Shown: piece by piece, positions 11,331 to 22,929 of the stretch
Layout of the letters: each line of letters begins with the position of its first letter
How positions within the stretch are numbered: the stretch's first letter is position 1
NCBI GenBank assembly: GCA_033085395.1
Contig: JANQBS010000204.1
Span: 1 to 64,000 of the forward strand
Length of the DNA stretch: 64,000 nucleotides
Source of the DNA: Xanthoparmelia taractica
Lineage: Eukaryota; Ascomycota; Lecanoromycetes; Lecanorales; Parmeliaceae
Reading direction: 5' to 3'
The notes under the pieces: model-generated
The model's input: only the letters and a program-made list of their open reading frames with translations
Database searches by the model: none
What the model was told of the DNA's origin: nothing
Program-made: the position numbers and the translations under genes

Positions 11331-11942
11331 CAAGTTTTCTAATAATTTCGATCTTAAAATATAAATTCTAATAATTAATATTAGCGGCCTTACTTTTAGT
11401 AAGCTTTTCGTTAAAATAATAATCAATATAAATAATTAACTTAGTTGTTTTCTCGTTAATTTAATAATTAAAATACTTATTTAAATCTATAGCAAAACCC
11501 CTATTAATAAAACGCTTAGCCTCGTTAATCCCTATAAATCGCCGTATTAAACGTATTAAATTCGATCTCGAATCGATCTTTATTTGATAGTTAGTAACAA
11601 TAGAATTTTTCTTTAAGACTAGCTTAGAATTTTTAATAAAACTTTTCAAAATTAATATTAATTTAAGATTTTTAGCAAAATCAAAGCAATTAAAAATCTT
11701 AATTTAATGCTATTAATCGTTTAAAAATAATTATTTATTAGATCTCTACTACTAACGAAAATCCTAAATATAATAAATAAATATAAGACTCGAATTATTA
11801 GAAAGAAAATACTAATATCGAATATTCTTATTTTATAGGCGAAGATTAATATAAGAATAAGATATATTATACTAATACTAATAAGCTTTCTACGCAGTCA
11901 AATAATAATTAGTTTACTAACTTCGTGAAGATCGAAACCTAC

Positions 11943-12008
11943 TACCGAAACTATCAAGAATTCTTCTCATTCAAGACTAAACTATATAAGCATCTACGTA
12001 TTAATTAT
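11943..12008 (+). pseudogene. C2HC zinc finger of chromovirus copy 3 (Cys to Tyr)
   Basis: Inside an open stretch at 11925-12110 the codons read Tyr-Arg-Asn-Tyr, twelve residues, His, four residues, Tyr. This is exactly C-x2-C-x12-H-x4-C with the three Cys changed to Tyr and His (CAT, 11991-11993) intact. Residues F-S-F-K-x-K-L between the pairs match the hydrophobic and basic pattern of classical C2H2-type fingers. The same finger is found in copy 1 and in two other Gypsy families here. Confidence 0.75.
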
Positions 12009-12159
12009 TCTAGAAAATACGTTTATATCAACGAATTAATATTTATAAAGCCTTTTAACTCCGCTAATAAGTTAAAATTATTAAGTCTATCGCTTTTAAT
12101 TAGAATTTAAGAAATAATTTTATCTTTTAAAGTTAAACTTACGCTATAATTAAAGTTAA

Positions 12160-12700
12160 ACTTGATTCTACTAATTAAGAGAATAAAGTTTATATTAATA
12201 TTAAATATAATATAAGCTTAATAAATAAATTATAATATTCTTAGTAGTGTTCGAATATAGCTATTTCTAAGATAGTAACATCTTTACGAGTGCGTGAAGT
12301 CGGTGCTTCTAAGCACGAGACTTCGGAGTATATTATATAAGATATCTATCTTCTTAGAATTAATAATTAAAGTCAAAAAGTGCTTATATATCTACGTAGA
12401 GAGCTATATATTATTAATAACTTACGTGTTAAAATACTTATTAAAAATAATATTATTAATCTCGAAGAGATTATTATTAATGTAATTAATAAAAAAGCAA
12501 GAATTAATAATTATAGTATTACGATTAATATTATAGCTCGATCTCGAGACGAGTTTATTCGAAGAAAAATTTATATTAAATTATTTATTTTTATATCTCC
12601 GCACAGCGAGATAATTCTATTAATTAAGAAAATTAATTTATTTAACGATCGTAATTTCTTATTTAAGTCAGCATAGACGAATCTAATAATATTCACTTAT
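12160..12700 (+). pseudogene. Protease region remnant of chromovirus copy 3
   Basis: The clearest part is 12380-12676, open for 98 codons, with LYIINNLRVKILIKNNII and then RINNYSITINIIA and ISPHSEIILLI. It corresponds to the fungal Gypsy retropepsin C-terminal half and the linker to RT. The catalytic triad segment upstream (about 12170-12290) is too mutated to point out Asp with confidence. Copy 1 has the same piece at 391-690. Confidence 0.72.
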
Positions 12701-12959
12701 TTAATTAATTATATAATAACTAGAATTCTAGTTCGAAATAAGTCTAATATATTTATTTAAATCTTAAGGAAATTAAGACTTAAAAATATTCTCGAAATAG
12801 ACTACGAGAATTGCTTTTAAATTAATATCGAATCTAAATTCGCCTTAACGAAAATAGTTATAAATTTAAGTATAAACTTAAGCTTAAATTAAATAACTGT
12901 CTTATTAATTAAAGAAACTAAGCTATTAAATAAAGTTATAATTTTCGAGAATATATAGA

Positions 12960-14060
12960 CTAGAACTATATTAATTAATCTAGTTAACGAATTCTTAGAG
13001 ATCTAATAAGATATAGACTTTATTAAAGTATTAAAAGAGAAATAAATAAAGCTTTCGCTAAAAAATAATTAATAAATTAAGATTAGCGAGAAAGCTAAGA
13101 TTTATTTCTTAGATATACGAGATCGAGAAGTAATCGATAAAATCTTTGATAAGCTACACGAATAGAAAAGACTTAAATAAATTAAAGATTTTATATTCTT
13201 TTTCTATTCGATATTCGTTATATAAAAAATACTCTCTAATAATATTATTAAGAAAAGATCGATAATTAATATTCGAGATCTAAATAACTTATTACTTTGA
13301 GATATATATTTAGTGTCTCTTTAATAGAATATAATTAAGATATTAATTAATTATAATTTTATCTTAATAATCGATACTATCTTATTTTTCTATTAATAGC
13401 GAATATATTTAAATTATCGCTATATATAGACTATTATAAGTTATAGAGATTAAGAAACTTTTAATATTTTAATTATAAGTTATATAAATTCGATAGTCTA
13501 TATTTAACGCCAAATCGATAAGATCTTATAATATATTTTTAATATTAAAGTCTACGTTAATAATATAATTATAGATGCTAGAATATTTTAATAGTATTTA
13601 TAAGATCTTTATTAGCTATTTAAGCTCTTCGTAAGATTTAATATTATTATTTCTCTTATAAAGATCTTTCTAAGATATCTAAACGTTAACTTATTAAATA
13701 GAAAAGTTAATTCTTTCGAATTAATTTTATTAAAAGATAAACTTAAAGCTATTTTAAACTTATAATATTCTAATACTTTAAAAGAGCTCGAGTATTATCT
13801 AAGATTAATCGACTATCTGCGCTAATATATTTATTTTTATATATAATTAATATAATCCTTATAGAATCTTAAAATATTACTTCTTAAGAAAGTATCGAGC
13901 TTTAAATATCGATAAAAATAACACTCTTTTAGAATAAAACTATCTATAGCTTTAGAGAAGCAATTAGCTTCTTTCCAGCTTCTTTAAAAAGTATTATCTT
14001 AATTAACGATTCTTATATATTTTAATAATATTCGAACTTTATAAATTAATTTAAATATCT
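12960..14060 (+). pseudogene. Reverse-transcriptase domain remnant, chromovirus copy 3
   Basis: Aligned with copy 2, the RT blocks appear in order. The active site at 13553-13564 reads Tyr-Val-Asn-Asn: both catalytic Asp codons became AAT. Copy 2 lost only the second, so the active sites were destroyed independently. Downstream the thumb and connection lead directly into RNase H. The stretch is AT-saturated and lacks CpA for tens of bases at a time. Confidence 0.85.
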
Positions 14061-14139
14061 TAAAGAAGTTTAATTTTAAGATAATAATCTTTTATATTAA
14101 ATTAAATGCTTATATTAAATTAAATATATATAAAAGTAA

Positions 14140-14510
14140 TAAATAATCTTCTCGTGTAGAAACGAAGCCTATTCTTTTTCTATTAAGACTATTAACTATA
14201 ATAAAAAAAATTATTAATCTACGGAATTAAAGATTGCTAACCTTATTTAATATCTAAAGAAAATAAGATATATAATCGAATCTTTAAAGTATTTTATAAG
14301 AATATAAATAGATTATTCTATTATTATTAATATTATAAAGCAAAACTCGATTATTTTAATTACATTAACGATAAGAATAAATATCCGCTTAATTCGAGCT
14401 ACTTAATTCTTAAGAAAGTTTAATCTAATTATCTCTTATAAGCCTAATAAAGAGTATATTATATCTAATGCTCTATTAAAGCTTATAAGTCTAAATAAAA
14501 ATAATTCGCT
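14140..14510 (+). pseudogene. RNase H domain remnant, chromovirus copy 3
   Basis: The frame near 14175-14260 reads SIKTINYNKKNY-stop-STELKIANLI, a clear degraded form of the fungal Gypsy RNase H motif 'LSRxLTxxERNYWxTELExAxLVW'. Near 14365-14420 LNIRLIRA corresponds to 'KLNxRLVRAS', and near 14450-14490 VY..xxALLKL to the 'PDALSRL' end of the domain. Each stop falls where the family has Trp or Gln. Confidence 0.83.
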
Positions 14511-14599
14511 ATCTTATTATTATTCGAAATTAAATATTCTCTATATTTTCACTATAAGTCTAATAGAAATAAGTGCTTTATTTTATAAGAAATGCATTT

Positions 14600-15780
14600 A
14601 AGACTATTAGTAAGATAATTATTAAAAAAGAATTTCTATATAGCTAGATATTAATAATAATCTAAACAGCGAGAATATAGCCTCTTTACCTTTCGTGCGG
14701 GAAAAGCATCTCTTAGCTATTAATGCTAACCCCTATTTTTCGTCTTAGTTAAAAGAAAATTAATAGTAAGAATAATTAAAGTAATAAAAGAAGAATTAAT
14801 AGTAATATTTTTAGCGAGATCTCATCTTTTATATTAATAGAACTATTAATTATTAATAACTTTGTATTTTCTCTTTACTAGTAAAAGATATTCTTATCTT
14901 AATATATAAGAAAGAATATTCTAACTTTTAGAGATATTATAAAATCGTTATATTATCTTAATATATTCATGAAATTATAAAGCACTTGCGGAACTTTATT
15001 CGATATTGCCCGAAGTATTTAGTACTGCAGACAAGAAGACACGCACCTTACGATAGCCTATAGTTAATCTTATCTCCGCCCGTGTCTTTTCACACTCTAA
15101 TAATTAATTTTATTCTAATATTATCTCTATCATTAAATTATAAATTAAATTATATTATATCTATTACTTATAAATTTATAAAAGCTATTTAATTAATCTT
15201 TAATAAGTTAATCTAAAAAGTATCTAATTAAGCGAAAGTACTTCTAAATCGACTTAATATTATTAATTAAAAAATTTTAAAAGCTATTATTAGCGATTGA
15301 GATAGGAAATTTCTTTTAAAACTTTAAAAATCGCTTTTCAAATTATTAAAGATTTCTCTACTTTATTTAATAGTCTATTATTCGTAGACTAATAATACGA
15401 GCGAGCGCATTAATTAGACTATTGAGATAGCTTTAAGATACTTCGTATATGCTCTTAATAGATTTTCTCTATAATCGAAAGTGCTATTATAAATATAGAT
15501 CTTTTTAAATAACTCCGCCTCTTCTAAAAGTAAGATTACGTTAAGCGAAGTAATCTATAATTTTATTTTAAATAAATCTTCTAATTTACTTCGTTTGCTA
15601 GTTAAAATCGATTACGTCTCTATATAAATTATAATTAAAGATACTATCGATTTTACTCAGATATTTAATAAATTTTATTATAATAAAAAGTATTAATTAA
15701 TATTTCTCAGAGTGAGAGAATAGACACTTCTCCGACTATATAAAGACTATAAGATTCCCTCTATTCTCGATATTATTAAT
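14600..15780 (+). pseudogene. Integrase remnant, chromovirus copy 3
   Basis: The N-terminal zinc-binding part would start near 14600. The catalytic core shows SD-stop-DRKF at about 15292-15312 (family SDRDxKF, Asp GAT at 15295-15297) and TSERIN at 15397-15414 with catalytic Glu GAG at 15403-15405. ALRYFVYALNR follows at about 15430, as expected. The tail runs into DYKIPSILDI near 15735-15765. The key acidic residues survive but stops break the frame. Confidence 0.83.
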
Positions 15781-15987
15781 AAGCTATTATAATAATATAT
15801 CGATTCTTTTTAAATTGTGAATAGAGTAGATAGACTTATCTATAGACTTGCTATTTCTATAGAATAAAGAGTTTATTCTATCTTTACAATAGTATAATTA
15901 AAGCCTTATCCTACGCCAGAGAATAATCCTTTTCAACGCCCTTAACCTTAATATATTTCATCTATTTCTATAAATAATAATAACATA

Positions 15988-16190
15988 GTTAATTTAGAAA
16001 TCGAACGACTTCTTAATAAACGAACTATTAAGAAAGAATATAATTTAATTATAGAGTATCTAATAAGATAAAAAGAATATAATCTCGAATATAATTAGTA
16101 ATACAATATTAAGGATCTTAATAACGCTTCTAAATTAATAAAGAAATATAAAGAGAAAGCAGCTAGAATTCGAGCTATTACACCTATCGC
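15988..16190 (+). pseudogene. Chromodomain remnant, chromovirus copy 3
   Basis: The segment reads VNLEIERLLNKRTIKKEYN, then EYLIR-stop-KEYNLEYN, a degraded chromodomain in which the aromatic Trp of RWKGY is now a stop. Together with the preceding QRVYSIFTIVQLKPYPTPE-like block it defines the end of pol. It is among the best-preserved protein segments of the element. Confidence 0.82.
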
Positions 16191-16711
16191 ATCTACTTCT
16201 ATAATCTTATCTCCGACTTCTTAATTAAACTTATCTATCAAAAAAGAGAGAGATCGTCTTAAAAAGCATAATATCGTTATCTTATTAAGGCCTTTATAAA
16301 CGAATTAAAAAATATTTAAGAAAACATTATAGTAATACTACATCTAAATAACACTTAGACTATATCTACTTACCTTATCGCTATATTTAAACGTTTAACG
16401 AGTATTATTAATCGAGAAATATTTCTCTTTACTTGATAACGTTTATATAATTATTGAAGAGAGATAATAATGTATAATTATTATTTTGTGATATGAAGAA
16501 TTAACTACATTATTATTATTGTTATTATTTAACTATTAATTAATATTCTAACTATATAATTTAATCGACGAAAAGATCTTATTATTACTATCGAAAAGAC
16601 CTCACTATTAATAACTTTCCGTCAATTTTAATATACTATTATTATATTACTTAATTAATAAGGTTTTTCTATATATCTCAATATATATAACTTTAGCATA
16701 TATATAACAGC

Positions 16712-16729
16712 AAGCGAGATCGCTCGCTT
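16712..16729 (+). other. Hairpin upstream of chromovirus 3' LTR
   Basis: AAGCGAG-ATCG-CTCGCTT forms a 7-bp stem with a 4-base loop, 21 bp before the 3' LTR. The same hairpin is at 7413-7430 in copy 2 and, with one end mismatch, at 55527-55544 in copy 5. It survives intact while neighbouring sequence is saturated, partly because CpG and CpT are poor RIP targets here. Its function is unknown. Confidence 0.6.
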
Positions 16730-16750
16730 TTCTTCTATTTCGGCGAATAC

Positions 16751-16911
16751 TATCACGAAATCGTACTTGTTAGGCTAATTTGTTAAGTCAATTAAGATCG
16801 ACTAAAATAAGTGCTTGACTAGCAGACTTAGATAAAATTTTCCAACTTAGAATAATCAAGACTTACACACCTAATTGACTGACTGACTATACACACTCCA
16901 TTGCTATTACA
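16751..16911 (+). repeat. 3' LTR of chromovirus copy 3
   Basis: 161 bp, starting TATCACGAAATCGTAC (mutated TG start) and ending CCATTGCTATTACA. It is followed by the AATCT duplication at 16912-16916. The stretch just upstream is not purine-rich, so the usual polypurine tract is not evident. Confidence 0.92.
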
Positions 16912-16916
16912 AATCT

Positions 16917-17064
16917 AAAAAGTTTATTTCCGCATAAATTTCGTAGGGTGCGCACGATTAGCACGATTTAGTATATTTAACCTTATTCGTCTATATCGAT
17001 AAAATTCAGTCGAATTAGTAACTACTCGAAAATTTAGTAAATAAAGTTGCTATTAATACAATTA
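16917..17064. other. Flank between chromovirus copy 3 and repeat X2
   Basis: This segment was contiguous with the LINE-side flank before copy 3 inserted, as shown by AATCT on both sides. It holds short repeated words (TAGCACGATTTAG twice) and may be the left part of repeat X, whose other copy lost its left side. No coding signal was seen. Confidence 0.5.
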
Positions 17065-17511
17065 GCACGATTTAGCAAGTAAATAATTTCAAATTTTATA
17101 CGTAAAGTCCTCGTAGCAAGTACTTAATAATATACGTTATGTACTACTTCGGGTACTACTTCGGGCATCACTCCCACGAGAATTTGATATAAAACTTACA
17201 ATCTCGGAATCTATTTCGGGATAACGTTGAGAATCGTCGCTGCATATCGCTATTGAATCTCGTCGACGATTAAAAAAAAAACTTATAGAAATAAATATAG
17301 AACTAAGTTATATAACTAATACTAATAGTAAATATAGCAAGTAATGTTTGCTAACTAAGCGAAATTCGCGTAATTATTTAATAGAGTTACTAATTAAGCG
17401 GAATTGGCGCGAATATTTAATGAAGTTGCTAATTCGGTAGAATTCTTAATTTTAGCCCTAGCCGCGCGATTAGTAGTTTTAAATTTAGTAGAAACTTTTT
17501 AAATTTGCAGA
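17065..17511. repeat. Unclassified dispersed repeat X, copy 2
   Basis: A direct copy of 7611-8055, sharing the A-run, the approximately 40-bp tandem units (about 17345-17450) and the TTTGCAGATG end, after which the two copies diverge. Differences from X1 are mostly C-to-T and G-to-A with X2 the more mutated. No frame or terminal structure identifies the family. Confidence 0.7.
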
Positions 17512-17782
17512 TGAAAGTCTAATAAAGAAATAAGATCTCTAGAGCTATATATATACGTACTTAAGCTTCTAGATATTTCTTACTATTATATATTACGTCT
17601 CGTAGATTCTTCGTATATAGTCTATTTCGCGTTATCTACAAAGATTTCTCTTTTTAAATCGACTATATCTTATAAGAATAGACGTTTCTATATATTCTAT
17701 AATTCTAGCTATATATTTATTCTATAATCTTATTAATTAGACTCTTATCTCGATAAGATAAACGATATTATATCTATTATAT
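17512..17782. other. Unassigned segment between repeat X2 and the Copia element
   Basis: About 270 bp of AT-rich sequence with no motif I recognise. It presumably continues at 23085 on the far side of the Copia insertion. It has some CpT/CpG-rich words but no open frame. Confidence 0.4.
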
Positions 17783-17937
17783 TAAATTGAAGATGAATTA
17801 AGTAATCTTATATGTAGTATAAATTAATTACTTAATTGATTAGAAGTGACGAACTATCTAGCTAGAATATGAAGAAACGTTAAGATTACTTAGTTAGCTT
17901 GCGACGTAAACGGCCTTCTATTGACTAAATTCCAACA
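17783..17937 (-). repeat. 3' LTR of Copia family C
   Basis: Read on the minus strand it begins TGTTGGAATTTAGTC. Comparing 17788-17937 with 22935-23084 by eye gives about 19 differences, all transitions, with this copy carrying T or A where the other has C or G. The mutated Cs are followed by A or C and the mutated Gs preceded by T or G. This is direct evidence of RIP and of its context. Confidence 0.88.
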
Positions 17938-18289
17938 CTTTCACACAGTTCAAATAGAAACTATCTTCGCTATTCGTTTAATACTTTTATATAGTTCTTA
18001 TTCGAACTATTTAATCGATTCGTTATAGTTCTATTTAATGTACGAAGATTATAATTTCTTGTTACTTAAGATCTTAATTAGATCGTTAGCGATTAATTAA
18101 TTAATTATTATTTATTTAAATTAAATAATCCTAATCTCAACCTAATCACGCACGAAACGTTATTAAATATCTATATACTTAATGCGTTAATGAAAGCGAG
18201 AGTTCTTCGTAAGTGCTATAACTCTTTAATTATCGATTTTAATAAGTATTAATTTAGTAGAAAGATTTATTGAATATCTAACTCTAATA

Positions 18290-18650
18290 GTAAGCCTATA
18301 AGCTATATTATCTTCTTAGCGATCTATATTTAAGCTACATACTCGGCTTCGTATAAGAAAAAGGTAATAAATTATTAACGCTTAAAGGTTTAGTTAATAG
18401 TATCTTTATATAATAGAAAAAAATATATTTTTAAGAATCGACGAATCTTCTAATCAAAGGCCTAGTCTACGTTTATATATTTTATAAGATTATTAACTAT
18501 TTCGTATATTATTTTATAGTCTAGCGTTTCTTTAAGATAGCGAAGTACTCGCTTAATCGCTACGATGTACTTAGAATTCGAATTATAATTATATCGAGAT
18601 ACTACGTAGCAGATATCTAATCTAATTTAGATTATGAGATATATAATTAT
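18290..18650 (-). pseudogene. RNase H remnant of Copia family C
   Basis: The minus strand shows IVAIKRVLRYLKETLDYKI at about 18555-18500, a very well-preserved Copia RNase H start (family: AVKRILRYLKGTxxxGL), preceded by SRYN. Further on YEAEYVA is read at 18353-18333, the canonical Copia EAEY motif, unmutated. Between them the D..W..D segment is degraded. It would remove the RNA strand during reverse transcription. Confidence 0.85.
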
Positions 18651-18849
18651 TCTTATTATAGACTAATATTTCTAGATAAATTTAAGACTAACTTTATTTA
18701 CTAGTTCTTTCTAAAGTTAAGTGTTGAATATTATTAATTGTGAGTGCAATCGCGTAGTTGCTTATATTAAATCTAGCGAGGACTTTCTTTAAGTATATAA
18801 TTTATATAATATATACGATTCTTCTAATTTAATCTCTCTGCATTTCTAT

Positions 18850-19700
18850 ATCTAAATAATATAAGTATAGATCGAGATCGATTATTATAAATCGCTTACG
18901 AAGTTTCTATTTCAACTTCGCTATATGTTTAAATCCCTTAAAATATTAATTTAAATATTATTAATATATATATTTATTATAAGACGCGTAATCTTATCAA
19001 TAAAGAATAAGTAATCTAATTCGATATATTTGAATTCTTTTAAGATAAAAAAGTCGCGAAGAATATAATATTATTCGCGAGATAACTACTTTAGATTATA
19101 TCGTGCTCTAAGTAATCGTTATATTATATTTCTTATTTTATATCTCGTTAAGTATTTAATATAAATAAGCTTTTTTAATAGAGTATTTAGAAATATAATA
19201 ATAACGTTTATCTACTTATAATTTTAGATTATAATACGCTATTATTGCGAATAATATTTTAAATAATATAAACCTAATAATTAAAGCGAACGTTTAGTTA
19301 TAATTAATTTTACAGATTTACTTAAAGCTTCGTATTACTTAGCGAGCTTTATAGAATATAAACTTATTTAACTTTCTTTTAATTTTATAGACTTATCTAT
19401 TAATTAATATCAATATATTCTTTGATCTAAAAACTAATTCTTAAATATTTATAATAATAAGTAACTTTATTTATCTATTTATCGTTTTCTTTTACTATTT
19501 AATATATAATTTACTTATAATTTACTTATAAATTAGAGATTCGTAGTCGTCTACTTTCTTAATTATTTAAGAATTTCTTATTGTAATTATCTTTTAAATT
19601 ATAATTATAAAATCGAAATTCGACTCGAAATTATAATAATTTAAGTTCTTATAACTTAGAGTAGCTAATTTATAATATAGACGCTTACCTTCTAGAGGCT
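18850..19700 (-). pseudogene. Reverse-transcriptase remnant of Copia family C
   Basis: Read from 19700 down to 18850. The segment FIDKITRLIINIYINNI at about 19000-18950 corresponds to the Copia block ending in YVDDI, with both Asp now Asn. It is followed by a degraded KxxFxMxDLGxxxYxL-like region. Assignment rests on position between integrase and the clear RNase H, plus this motif. Confidence 0.7.
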
Positions 19701-19949
19701 TATTATATTTAATATAAGCAATAATCCTTTAGACTTATATCTTAATATTGCTTTACTTCTTATTTAGAGAAGTCTTCTAAGAAGACTTAATATTTTATTT
19801 AAGTCGCGAAGTATACGTCTTATTAATACTTGAATCTAAGTGTATTTCTAGATTAGATAAAAGTATCTCTTAAATATCTTCTTTATCGAACACTCCCATA
19901 TCTTTCATGTTCCCCATACTCGGTTCTTTTGTTAGAATATTTCGAATGT

Positions 19950-20900
19950 AATTCATATTTAAGATACTAAAGTGAGTGTTATTCGTATATAGGTACTTAG
20001 TACTATTATACGTATGTATAGTCTAATTCTCCCCAGTATCAAATACGTCTAATACGTTATCGTTGATAATCTCGACTATTCAATAGCCGATATCTAATAC
20101 GACGAAGGTTATTATTCGTGACTCATCAAAATTTATATATAACGCTCGTTCGACTCTACGAGTAACTGGATTTCACACTCGAAAGATATTGATTTCTTTA
20201 TAGTTAATTAAGTAGCACTTCTTACTACATTTATCAAGCTTTTTTCGATTTTTCTTTTAAATATAAATCTAGATTCTATAATTAATAATTCGCATATAAT
20301 TAAGAAACGATTTTTCGTCGGTCTAAGTCTTATAAGATATAACTTTCTTAAGATATAATATAAGACTTCTATTCTTTTAATAGATCTTAATATATAGAAG
20401 TTCTAATTATAAATAGCGTGTTAGCTTAAAATTAAATAATATCGCTATATATCTCGCTAAGATTATTTTATTCTAATATATAGACTATAGTAAGTTTATA
20501 AATTATTTCGAAATTCTTAAAATATTATTTAAATTTATTAGATAAATTTGATATTATTATTAAAATAAATAATCTTAATCTTATAATTAGATTAAGTCTT
20601 AATCTTAATCTTTTATTAACGAAATAGCTTAAATATTCTATTCTTTTATTAATATATAAAGTATTAGATACGAAGAGTTATCTAATTAATAAGAAGTATA
20701 TAATATTTCACTTTATTAATGAATGATACCTTAAAAGATTTACTTAAATTTATATAAATTTTATTTAATTTCTCGAGTATCTTATATTATACTCTCTTAA
20801 AGACTTTTCTAAATAATTTAATCTTAAGCTAGATGTTATAGATAATTCTTATATAAGACTTCTAAATTAATATAATTTCTTTATTTATATTATTATATTA
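19950..20900 (-). pseudogene. Integrase and pol linker region of Copia family C
   Basis: Located between the pre-integrase zone and RT on the minus strand, where Copia carries integrase. I could not point out the DDE residues because of mutation. The stretch 19890-20200 is noticeably richer in CpA/TpG than its surroundings, so RIP is uneven along the element. Confidence 0.55.
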
Positions 20901-20989
20901 TTTAAGTTTCGCTTTATTAAGATAACTTATTTATTAATATTAAAGCTTTGCTAATTTCTTATTAAATATTAGACTAGTTATTAAAGCTC

Positions 20990-21400
20990 TTATGTTTTAT
21001 TAGATAAGCGTAGCGATTTAATCGTTAACTTAGTAACTTCGAGAATATAAATATTATTAATTTTAGAAGCACTTCTAATAAGCTTAATATCTCGAAACAT
21101 ATAATAATCGTTCTCTTTAAATAAGATTATGAATTCTTTTCGCGATATTTGATTAATTAAAAATAGTTCGTATATAAGAGCTAATATATATAGTAATTCA
21201 TTAACGTTCACTATATTACTAGATTTATTCGATATTAGTTGTTTCATCTCAACTATATCGCGACTCTCTATTTATACGATAATTTTATTAGCGATTAAGA
21301 TTCTCGCTCGATACGACTAATATTTAATAAACTCGTTCGTATTAAAGTATATATAATTAATATAGCTCGAATCGATTATTCAATCGTGAATTATAATAAA
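20990..21400 (-). pseudogene. Protease and GAG-pre-integrase remnant of Copia family C
   Basis: The minus strand reads WIIDSS at about 21390-21370 (family WIIDSGA; Gly lost), then the open 85-codon stretch 21247-20990 with VEMKQLISNKSSNIV, VNELLYILALIYELFLINQ and NDYYMFRD. These match the Copia pattern 'LxDVLYVPxLxxNLLSVxQ' followed by pre-integrase. It is the best-preserved coding piece of this element. Confidence 0.83.
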
Positions 21401-21599
21401 CGAAGTAGTTTCAATCGCATAGATTAAATGTTTAAAGATTTCTTTCTCGAATTTTAAAGAAAGAGATAAAGATTTAGAGATCTTTTGACTAGTATTGCTA
21501 GTCAAATTCACGTTAGAATTAGGCTAAGTTATTAACTTGGTCCTCGCTTTCTCCTATAGAGAAGAAATTGAAATTAGATTCTAATCGAGAACGTAGCAT

Positions 21600-22900
21600 A
21601 TGAGCTCTTTGAGTGCCGCTTTCTTATTATATTTAAGTGTAGAAATAGCGACCTTCAGGCCCCAGTACTCGTCGTCTTCTTCGATATCTTCTATTTCGCA
21701 TATAATTAAATAAGTTATAATCGAAACATAAGTGTAATTATTATTTATAAAATTATTAGATCTTTCGCTATTTATTATATTCGCCTTAGACTTATTTTTA
21801 AGATTTTTAAATATCTTTTCTAAATAAAGAGTTTAGTAGTTAAGTAATTAATGCTTCTTCTTTTTTCTATCAATTAGTGAGATACACTTAAAGCACTTTA
21901 AAGCGTTATTATTCCCTTTATAATTACTAGTATTGAGATTCTTCGACGCTCGATTATTAATATTACTATTATTTATATTGCTATTATTTTCTCGATCACG
22001 TTCGAAGATTCTTTCTTCACGATCTAAGTTATAATTAAATTTAAAGTTCTTTTTATTCTCTTATTTCTTATTAAATCTTCTTATAAAAGCGATTATAATC
22101 TATTTCTTAATATCTTGTTTAAGTAATTAATCTTTTTTATAAAATAGCGTAATTATCTTATTAAAGTCGAGTATATTATCAAATTAAGTAATTAGATAAT
22201 ATATGAAACTCTTATATTTCGAGTTTAAATTATTTAATAATAAGATTATTAGAATTTAATTCTCGATTAACGCTTTTATTCGCTTAAGATTCTTAGTTTT
22301 TATTCGAATATTAACGATATAGATCTTAATTAAGTTCTCACTTACAAAAAAAAGTATAATTTATAATTTCTATAATTTAGTGAATCGTAAGACGAAATTA
22401 AAGTTCGAATAATTTATCTATAACTTAATTTATCGACTTATAACTATATTATTATTCTTAATTACTTTCGTTAGTTTCTTATTATATATTAAATAGATAA
22501 GCTTCGAAGCTTAATTACTCTAATTCTTTTATATTTAAACTATTATCTAATAGACTATCGCTTATATATTCGTAGATGCTAAATTATTAGATAGATCTTT
22601 GAGAAAGACACCAATTTCTTAATTAATTATCTTTCATAAATCGTAGTATTTAAGAGTACTTCTTATCTTCTTAAATTATAATTAATAGTTTTTCTATTCT
22701 TTAAGCTTAAAAAAGTTTTAGATCTATATTAATACGTTCGTCTATATATTAAATAACTATATTATAATTATTTTAAGATTAGATATTGGGAGAATTCTCG
22801 TTTAACTCTTATAAAAGACTAGATATTTAGATGTCTATTTCTCACACGTATTTAGTTATTAATTGAGTATCTATTTCTTAATTAACAATAATAAGATTAT
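21600..22900 (-). pseudogene. Gag region of Copia family C
   Basis: Between the 5' LTR and protease on the minus strand, where Copia gag lies. The only clear protein-like words are an acidic segment DIEEDDEYWGLK near 21685-21645, just before protease, in a less-mutated stretch. A nucleocapsid CCHC knuckle was not located. Confidence 0.5.
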
Positions 22901-22929
22901 AGGTGTGGAATTCCGAGCTCATAACCTAT

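Larger units (their letters stand above)
9236..16911 (+). mobile_element. Full-length chromovirus (Ty3/Gypsy) copy 3
   Basis: A complete 7,676-bp element with two 161-bp LTRs and perfect 5-bp flanking duplications. The internal order is leader, gag capsid, C2HC finger, protease, RT, RNase H, integrase, chromodomain, a short hairpin and the 3' LTR. Copies 1, 2, 4 and 5 in this window belong to the same family. The element is dead: both RT active-site Asp codons read Asn, and stops replace Trp/Gln throughout. It inserted between the LINE fragment on the left and the sequence leading into repeat X2 on the right. Confidence 0.93.
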
